This document shows, piece after piece, positions 7,463 through 10,785 of a stretch of 10,785 bases of DNA. How positions within the stretch are numbered: position 1 is the first letter of the stretch; each line of letters starts with the position of its first letter. Source of the DNA: DASUAO01 sp046484625. GTDB lineage: Bacteria; Actinomycetota; Acidimicrobiia; IMCC26256; PALSA-555. The notes under the pieces are model-generated. The model saw only the letters and a list, made by a program, of their open reading frames with translations. It did not search any database and was not told the DNA's origin. The stretch is taken from the NCBI GenBank assembly GCA_046484625.1, contig JAWOIO010000159.1, positions 1 through 10,785 of the forward strand, in the 5' to 3' direction. The position numbers and the translations under genes were made by a program.

Positions 7463-7723
7463 TCAACGGCCGGACTGGCGCTCCTCGCGTTCCGCAGCCC
7501 GAACCCCGTATCCGAAGACGATCGGGATCGGGAGGATCACGGTTGCGGCGATGAGGCCCGCGATCGACGTCACCACGAGCCAGCTCGGGAAGTCGGTGAC
7601 GGCCCCGACCGCGAAGGCAGCCATCGCAAGCAGGAGGGCCGCATAGCCGACGCGCTTGGAGATGGTCACCGCACTCGCGATGCGGGCGCGGCGGACGAGG
7701 ACCGGATCGTCGAGCTCGCTCAC
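7463..7723 (-). CDS. Small two-TM membrane protein, unknown function
   Basis: An 86-residue protein with a charged N-terminus (about 1-24, including VRRARIAS) and two hydrophobic segments near 27-44 and 47-71. They are separated by a short DFPS turn, and the C-terminal tail is basic/acidic (RAAEREERQSGR). I do not recognise a family. The GTG at 7723 is chosen because it overlaps the glycosyltransferase stop in a GTGA (4-base) arrangement typical of translational coupling; a TTG at 7735 would add four residues. The coupling suggests co-expression with the glycosyltransferase, perhaps as a membrane anchor or lipid-handling accessory. The hairpin topology would put both ends on the same side, probably cytoplasmic given the positive charges. 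Confidence 0.75.
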   Translation of the reverse strand: MSELDDPVLVRRARIASAVTISKRVGYAALLLAMAAFAVGAVTDFPSWLVVTSIAGLIAATVILPIPIVFGYGVRAAEREERQSGR

Positions 7724-8805
7724 CAACGATCCCAACCTATCCCCGTCAGGGCGGTGCGGATCCGGTCAGGGAGGTCGGCGAGGTCGAAATGCGCGCGCAG
7801 GCAGGCCCGGTTGGCCACATCGACGGCGAGATCCGGCTCCTCGACCAGCCGGGCGACCGCCCCGGGATCTGTCAGGTCCGGGATCGTCAGGCCCAGATCG
7901 AGGAACTCCTCCAGCACCGGATAGCGAGCCACGGCCAGCGGTCGTCCCGCGATGAGAGCCTCGATCACCGGGTTCCCGAAGCCCTCCCAGCTCGAGGGAA
8001 GGACGACGATGTCGGCGGCGGCGTACGCGTCCGCCGGGCTCGGGGCGCGCCCGACGGTGACCGGGACGCTCGCCGATCCGACGAGCCGGTCGAGCTCGGC
8101 GTCGAACCCATCCTCTGCCGGCCCTGTGATCCAGAACCGAACGGTCCGGCCTCGGTCGGCCGCATCGACGGATTCGGCGAAGCGGATGCCGTCGCCCACC
8201 TCCTTGCGCGGGATCGCACGAGTGGGCTGGAGCACGACGAGCTCGTGAACGCCGAAGCCGAAGGCGCTCCGGGTCCCGTCCCGATCGCCGGGTTCCGGGT
8301 CGAGGTCGAACGAGTTGCGGATCACCACGGCCTTGATCCCCCGCTCCGAGAGCGCGTCGCGAGCCTGACGATTGATCGTCACATGCAGCGAGTTCGGGTG
8401 TCGGGGTGGGAACGCGGTGAGGTGGGCGAGATGGGGACGTTCCCAGGGGAGGTCGTGATGGTGGAAGAGGATCCTGCCCTCGTGTCGCGCCAGCACGCCT
8501 GCGGTGATCTCGGCTGCCTCCTCGTTCAGCGGCAGCGAGCAGATGTTCTCGACGACCACCAGGTCGGCGCCGGCCAAGGTCGCGGCGAGGGCGTCGGGCT
8601 CGGGCCGCGCGCCGGCGGGGGGATCGATCGCCAGGAAGGGCAACCAGGTGTCGTCGGGGCGGAGCCCGTCACCGAAGTCGCCGGCAACCCGCCGAACGTC
8701 GAAACCGAGGTCCCGCAGCGCCCACTCCCACTTCGCCGCCTCGACGGAGACTCCGTCCGTGCCGCCGAGGCGGTACGAGCAGAGCGCGGCGGTCGGGCCG
8801 CTCAA
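7720..8805 (-). CDS. GT-B fold glycosyltransferase, GT4-like
   Basis: A 361-residue retaining-type glycosyltransferase that uses a nucleotide-sugar donor. The N-terminal Rossmann half has the glycine loop SYRLGGTDGVSVEAAKWE (10-27), a VVVENICSLPLN segment (83-94) and a His-rich stretch FHHHDLPWERP (114-124), probably in the acceptor/catalytic cleft. The C-terminal half has R196 and K201 (QPTRAIPRKEV) in the donor phosphate position and the EX7E motif E274-GFGNPVI-E282, which is the GT4 hallmark. The acceptor and sugar are unknown; glycolipid, cell-wall or compatible-solute synthesis are all possible. TTG 8805 is the only practical start because an in-frame stop lies 18 bases upstream (the TGA of the preceding gene) and residues 5-20 are already conserved fold; no Shine-Dalgarno sequence is visible, so expression may depend on coupling to the upstream gene. 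It overlaps the small membrane protein start by 4 bases. Confidence 0.9.
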   Translation of the reverse strand: MSGPTAALCSYRLGGTDGVSVEAAKWEWALRDLGFDVRRVAGDFGDGLRPDDTWLPFLAIDPPAGARPEPDALAATLAGADLVVVENICSLPLNEEAAEITAGVLARHEGRILFHHHDLPWERPHLAHLTAFPPRHPNSLHVTINRQARDALSERGIKAVVIRNSFDLDPEPGDRDGTRSAFGFGVHELVVLQPTRAIPRKEVGDGIRFAESVDAADRGRTVRFWITGPAEDGFDAELDRLVGSASVPVTVGRAPSPADAYAAADIVVLPSSWEGFGNPVIEALIAGRPLAVARYPVLEEFLDLGLTIPDLTDPGAVARLVEEPDLAVDVANRACLRAHFDLADLPDRIRTALTGIGWDRW

Positions 8806-8823
8806 CGACCGACGCGTTTCGGC

Positions 8824-9510
8824 TCAGGTGCTCGGGTGGTCGGACCGGATGCGGCGGAGCCGTCGGTTGACCGCATCGAGGACCCCGCGCACGACCGCGT
8901 CGTCCGAGACGTTGTGGACGATCGCCGACCCGGTGAGGAGCCACTCATGTGGCGGGTCGACCACTACGAGTGTGATCAGCACCACGTCTCCGGTCGCGGA
9001 ATGCGTGAGCTCGGCGCTCGCGACGTCGAGCTGTTCGGCAGCCGGCTCGAGCTGGCGGAGCGCATCGAGCGTCGCGAAGGCCACGAGGCGTGGCCGTGTG
9101 GTCGCGGCCATCGGTCCTTCGGCGAACCCGGTTGCCTCGCTCGAGTCCGATCCGAGCGTCACCTTCACCGTGCCGCGGAATCCGGTACTGCTGGTGTCGA
9201 TGCCGATGATCCGCATCCGGTGGACCCCGGTGCTCCGGTCGGGGAGCTCGTCGCCGGCGCCGTCCTCGCCGAGCTGCACCACCGACACGATCCGTCGGTC
9301 CACGTCGATGCCGAACGAGGCGAGCGCGACCGACTGGATGTCGCGCACCACCTGCTTCGCGTGCTTCCCGGTCCCGGCGAGGACGTGGACCTCGACCGGA
9401 CGCCCCGCGTCGTCGGCGACGACGCGCGCCGCCATGACATCGGGGAGGCGGCAGAACTCGGCCTCGAGCGCTCGGAGGTCCAGGTCGGAGGTCAGTTGGT
9501 CCTCAGGCAT
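8824..9510 (-). CDS. Conserved-looking hypothetical protein, two-domain, unknown function
   Basis: A 228-residue protein I cannot assign to a named family. It appears to have two compact alpha/beta parts. Residues 10-82 run from LRALEAEFCRLPDVMAARVV through VEVHVLAGTGKHAKQVVRDI to FGIDVDRRIVSVVQL. Residues 98-220 start with the strand RIIGIDTSSTGFRGTVKVTL, then a helix rich in Ala (about 140-155) and strands at 175-185, and end with DDAVVRGVLDAVNRRLRRI. The second part loosely recalls the regulatory domain of 2-isopropylmalate synthase. No signal peptide, membrane segment or catalytic motif is seen. The start is ATG 9510 with GGGAG about 9 bases upstream; upstream in-frame codons to 9636 look non-coding. 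It is the first gene of the minus-strand run and its TGA is 18 bases from the glycosyltransferase TTG, so the two are probably expressed together. A regulatory or scaffold role is possible but unproven. Confidence 0.8.
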   Translation of the reverse strand: MPEDQLTSDLDLRALEAEFCRLPDVMAARVVADDAGRPVEVHVLAGTGKHAKQVVRDIQSVALASFGIDVDRRIVSVVQLGEDGAGDELPDRSTGVHRMRIIGIDTSSTGFRGTVKVTLGSDSSEATGFAEGPMAATTRPRLVAFATLDALRQLEPAAEQLDVASAELTHSATGDVVLITLVVVDPPHEWLLTGSAIVHNVSDDAVVRGVLDAVNRRLRRIRSDHPST

Positions 9511-9531
9511 TCCAGCGCTCCCACGTCGTTG

Positions 9532-9546
9532 CCCTCCCGAGGAGGG
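9532..9546 (-). other. Perfect leader hairpin upstream of hypothetical gene
   Basis: CCCTCC and GGAGGG form a perfect 6-base stem around a CGA loop, 22-36 bases upstream of the ATG at 9510. On the minus strand it lies in the probable 5' leader just before the GGGAG ribosome binding site. Its right arm is itself a Shine-Dalgarno-like sequence. It could influence translation or be part of a decaying terminator; no U-run follows. Confidence 0.4.
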
Positions 9547-9629
9547 TGCCGCACCTGCACCAGAGGATACGGGAATGGCGCCCTTCGTGACTGCCTGATG
9601 ACGAATTTCGCGCGGAGAGTGGTAGCGCG

Positions 9630-9651
9630 GATGCAATCACACCCTTGCATC
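9630..9651. promoter_or_regulatory. 22-base inverted repeat, candidate operator
   Basis: Arms GATGCAA (9630-9636) and TTGCATC (9645-9651) are exact reverse complements around an 8-base spacer. The site is about 120 bases upstream of the hypothetical gene start and 209 bases before the microprotein start. It could act as an operator for either direction. There is no U-run to suggest a terminator. The TTGCAT arm also resembles a -35 element. Confidence 0.4.
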
Positions 9652-9672
9652 AGTTCGTTGAGCAGATGAGAC

Positions 9673-9701
9673 TGATGTGGCTCATGAGGGCAATGTAAAT
9701 A
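9673..9701 (+). promoter_or_regulatory. Weak promoter candidate for the microprotein/HD-GYP transcript
   Basis: TGATGT (9673-9678) and TAAATA (9696-9701) are 17 bases apart, in one of the few AT-rich patches of this region. Each matches only about half of the vegetative consensus. The spacing and local base composition are the only support. Confidence 0.2.
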
Positions 9702-9723
9702 GTTGTGGATCAGCCGGAGGGAG

Positions 9724-9816
9724 GTGAGCGAAGGAACGGACGGAGCGGGCAGGGCCTCGGCGATCACTGAGGTTCACCAGAGCCTCGAAGCGGAGCGTCA
9801 CCTCATCGACCCCTAG
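9724..9816 (+). CDS. Possible 30-codon small ORF ahead of the microprotein
   Basis: GTG 9724 opens a 30-codon frame beginning MSEGTDGAGRASAITEVHQS and ending EAERHLIDP, terminated by the TAG at 9814-9816 inside the CCTAGCTAGG palindrome. GGAGG ends only 3 bases before the GTG, which is closer than usual; TTG 9703 is an alternative start. The composition is polar and plausible for a peptide, but I recognise no family and chance is a real possibility. The microprotein ORF follows 43 bases downstream. Confidence 0.25.
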   Translation: MSEGTDGAGRASAITEVHQSLEAERHLIDP

Positions 9817-9825
9817 CTAGGTCGA
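9806..9825. repeat. Inverted repeat around a 10-base palindrome
   Basis: TCGACC (9806-9811) and GGTCGA (9820-9825) are reverse complements flanking the centre. Within them CCTAGCTAGG (9812-9821) is a perfect palindrome. It lies 34 bases upstream of the microprotein ATG and includes a CTAG tetramer, which is rare in many bacterial genomes. It could be an operator or a hairpin in the leader. No T-run follows. Confidence 0.4.
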
Positions 9826-9859
9826 CGGGAGTTCCCATTGATTGGGGGGATTCGCTGTG

Positions 9860-9949
9860 ATGAAGAGAGTGATGGTTCGTCTTACGATCATCGGCTCAAG
9901 TGTTGCTGCGCTGCTGCTTGCCGGCGGCGCCAGCAAGAGCCTGCGGTAG
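9860..9949 (+). CDS. 29-residue signal-peptide-like microprotein upstream of HD-GYP gene
   Basis: The ORF encodes 29 residues: a basic N-region (MKRVMVR), a hydrophobic core TIIGSSVAALLLAGGA (9-24) and a short basic tail SKSLR, then TAG. This is the layout of an uncleaved single-span peptide or of a signal peptide with almost nothing after it; AGGA-S could be a cleavage region. A G-run ending in GGGGGA lies 9 bases before the ATG, a better ribosome binding site than those of several annotated genes here; GTG 9857, directly upstream in frame, is an alternative start. It ends 62 bases before the HD-GYP protein start on the same strand, so co-transcription is likely. I do not recognise a named family. 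The role may be a secreted signal, a membrane-embedded partner of the downstream protein, or a leader whose translation affects the next gene. These are inferences. Confidence 0.55.
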   Translation: MKRVMVRLTIIGSSVAALLLAGGASKSLR

Positions 9950-10011
9950 CAAGTGCATTCGCACGACGAACACCGTCGGGGTTCTGCCCCCTCCGCCCTT
10001 CTCGCACCCAC

Positions 10012-10785
10012 ATGACTCCTGCAGTCCGATTCCGGGTCTACTGCGCCGCACTGGTTGCGATCACGTTCTCGGCCGCGGTTGCGTTCGCATTGGCCGGAGA
10101 CGCGCCTGACTGGGGATCGGTCGTCCTGCTAGGCGTCCTGTTCGCCTTCGCCGAAAACTCAAGCGTGGAGCTGCCGAACAGGTCTGGCTTGAGCGCAAGT
10201 CTCATGTTCAGCCTGGCCGCGATCGCTGTGTTCGCAGACAGCGCGCCGTACCTCGGACCGCTGCTCGTCGGGTCGTTCGGCTGCCTCTACCTCCCGCATC
10301 TTCGAGATCGCGAATGGTCGAAGATCTGTTTCAACTTCGCAAACTTCGGGCTCTCGGCCCTCGCGGCGGCAGCGTTGTATGGGGCACTTCCGTTCTATTC
10401 GCAGAGTGTCGGCATCGAAGTCTTGAGTGCCCTTCCTACGGCGTTGGCGTACTCGACTGTCAACTCCGTGTTGCTGAGTACGGCGGTGATGCTCATCGCT
10501 GCGCGCCCTCTACGTGCAGTTGCCCGCGAGATGTGGTTGGGGGACCTTCAGATCCTCCCGTTCGCGATCCTCGGTCTCCTAGTCGGACGTCTCTACCTCG
10601 ATTTCGGGGCATGGCTGGTTCCGCTCTTCGTTGCGCCGATCCTCATCGCCCGAACTGTCTTCGCCTCCTACCTCGCGCTCCGAGAGGCTCAGGAGGCGAC
10701 CATCTCGACCTTGATCCGGACATTGGAATCAAAGGACCGATACACCGCGGGTCACGTCGAGCGCGTCGCGCGGTTCTCCGAACGC
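10012..10785 (+). CDS. Multi-pass membrane protein with HD-GYP domain, C-terminus beyond window
   Basis: 258 residues are present, open to the window edge. The first about 225 residues form a polytopic membrane region with hydrophobic segments near 9-28, 35-48, 62-76, 80-95, 108-126, 138-163, 179-195 and 199-222. A short linker (LREAQEATISTLIRT) leads to LESKDRYTAGHVERVARFSE (238-257), the typical opening of an HD-GYP domain. His248 would be the first metal-ligand histidine, and the HDxGK and GYP motifs should lie just outside the window. HD-GYP proteins hydrolyse cyclic di-GMP, and the membrane half would be the sensor. ATG 10012 is the only start in frame for over 150 bases upstream, but it lacks a ribosome binding site; it overlaps the TGA of a frame following the microprotein (ATGA), hinting at coupling. 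Codon choice is less GC-rich at third positions (GCA, GTT, CTT, ACT) than in neighbours. Confidence 0.85.
   Translation, partial: MTPAVRFRVYCAALVAITFSAAVAFALAGDAPDWGSVVLLGVLFAFAENSSVELPNRSGLSASLMFSLAAIAVFADSAPYLGPLLVGSFGCLYLPHLRDREWSKICFNFANFGLSALAAAALYGALPFYSQSVGIEVLSALPTALAYSTVNSVLLSTAVMLIAARPLRAVAREMWLGDLQILPFAILGLLVGRLYLDFGAWLVPLFVAPILIARTVFASYLALREAQEATISTLIRTLESKDRYTAGHVERVARFSER

Larger units (their letters stand above)
9511..9859. other. Divergent intergenic region with several dyads
   Basis: About 350 bases separate the minus-strand hypothetical gene from the plus-strand microprotein. No recognisable protein family is encoded. It contains a leader hairpin at 9532-9546, an inverted repeat at 9630-9651, a relatively AT-rich patch near 9691-9705, a purine-rich stretch at 9716-9750 and the dyad at 9806-9825. 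Promoters for both directions must lie here. I looked for a GEMM-type c-di-GMP riboswitch, because an HD-GYP gene follows, and saw no convincing match. Confidence 0.6.

Noticed and set aside
7789..9669. 626-codon plus-strand open frame
   Set aside because: Runs antisense across two well-supported genes and their junction; composition is that of a GC-driven shadow.
9703..9712. DnaA-box-like TTGTGGATCA
   Set aside because: A single imperfect match with no cluster of boxes and no replication genes nearby.
9492..9767. 91-codon minus-strand frame MIAEALPAPSVPSL...
   Set aside because: Overlaps the start of the hypothetical gene in another frame, has no ribosome binding site and no recognisable domain; probably chance.
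9600..10011. c-di-GMP (GEMM) riboswitch ahead of the HD-GYP gene
   Set aside because: The conserved core elements of the aptamer were looked for by eye and not found.
1..10785. CRISPR array, insertion sequence, tRNA or rRNA genes
   Set aside because: No regularly spaced repeats, transposase, terminal inverted repeats, or tRNA/rRNA-like segments were seen.

Overview
The window is high-GC DNA. Its frequent GTG/TTG starts, a wax-ester-synthase/DGAT-type acyltransferase, a deazaflavin (F420)-dependent nitroreductase-family protein and an actinobacterial-style TetR regulator all point to an actinobacterium. An environmental lineage such as Acidimicrobiia is possible, but the exact lineage cannot be read from the sequence.

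Left block (1-5737), a lipid/sulfate-ester module around one divergent promoter. On the minus strand from 3972 down lies a tight operon: WS/DGAT acyltransferase (2548-3972), type I formylglycine-dependent sulfatase (998-2527) and a DHA2-type MFS transporter (949 down, cut by the window edge). Gaps are 20 and 48 bases. On the plus strand from 4043 lie a metallo-beta-lactamase-fold hydrolase with an alkyl-sulfatase-like C-terminal half (4043-5302) and a small DDN/F420-type reductase (5321-5737). The 70-base divergent gap holds a near-perfect 17-base inverted repeat. The grouping suggests turnover of a sulfated or otherwise esterified lipophilic compound, with storage of the released lipid and export or import by the MFS protein. 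The individual families are clear; the pathway is inference.

Middle block (5768-7386, minus): an aldo/keto reductase followed after 8 bases by a TetR regulator, probably one transcript. It converges on the DDN gene, with hairpins in the 30-base gap.

Right-middle block (7463-9510, minus): an unrecognised 228-residue protein, a GT-B (GT4-like) glycosyltransferase and a two-TM small membrane protein. They are closely packed, the last two sharing a 4-base GTGA overlap.

Right end (9511-10785): an intergenic region of about 350 bases with several dyads. It is followed on the plus strand by a 29-codon ORF encoding a signal-peptide-like microprotein with a good ribosome binding site, and then by a multi-pass membrane protein whose C-terminus enters an HD-GYP (c-di-GMP phosphodiesterase) domain and is cut by the window edge. 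Microprotein plus membrane-anchored HD-GYP protein is the most plausible candidate here for an undescribed system.
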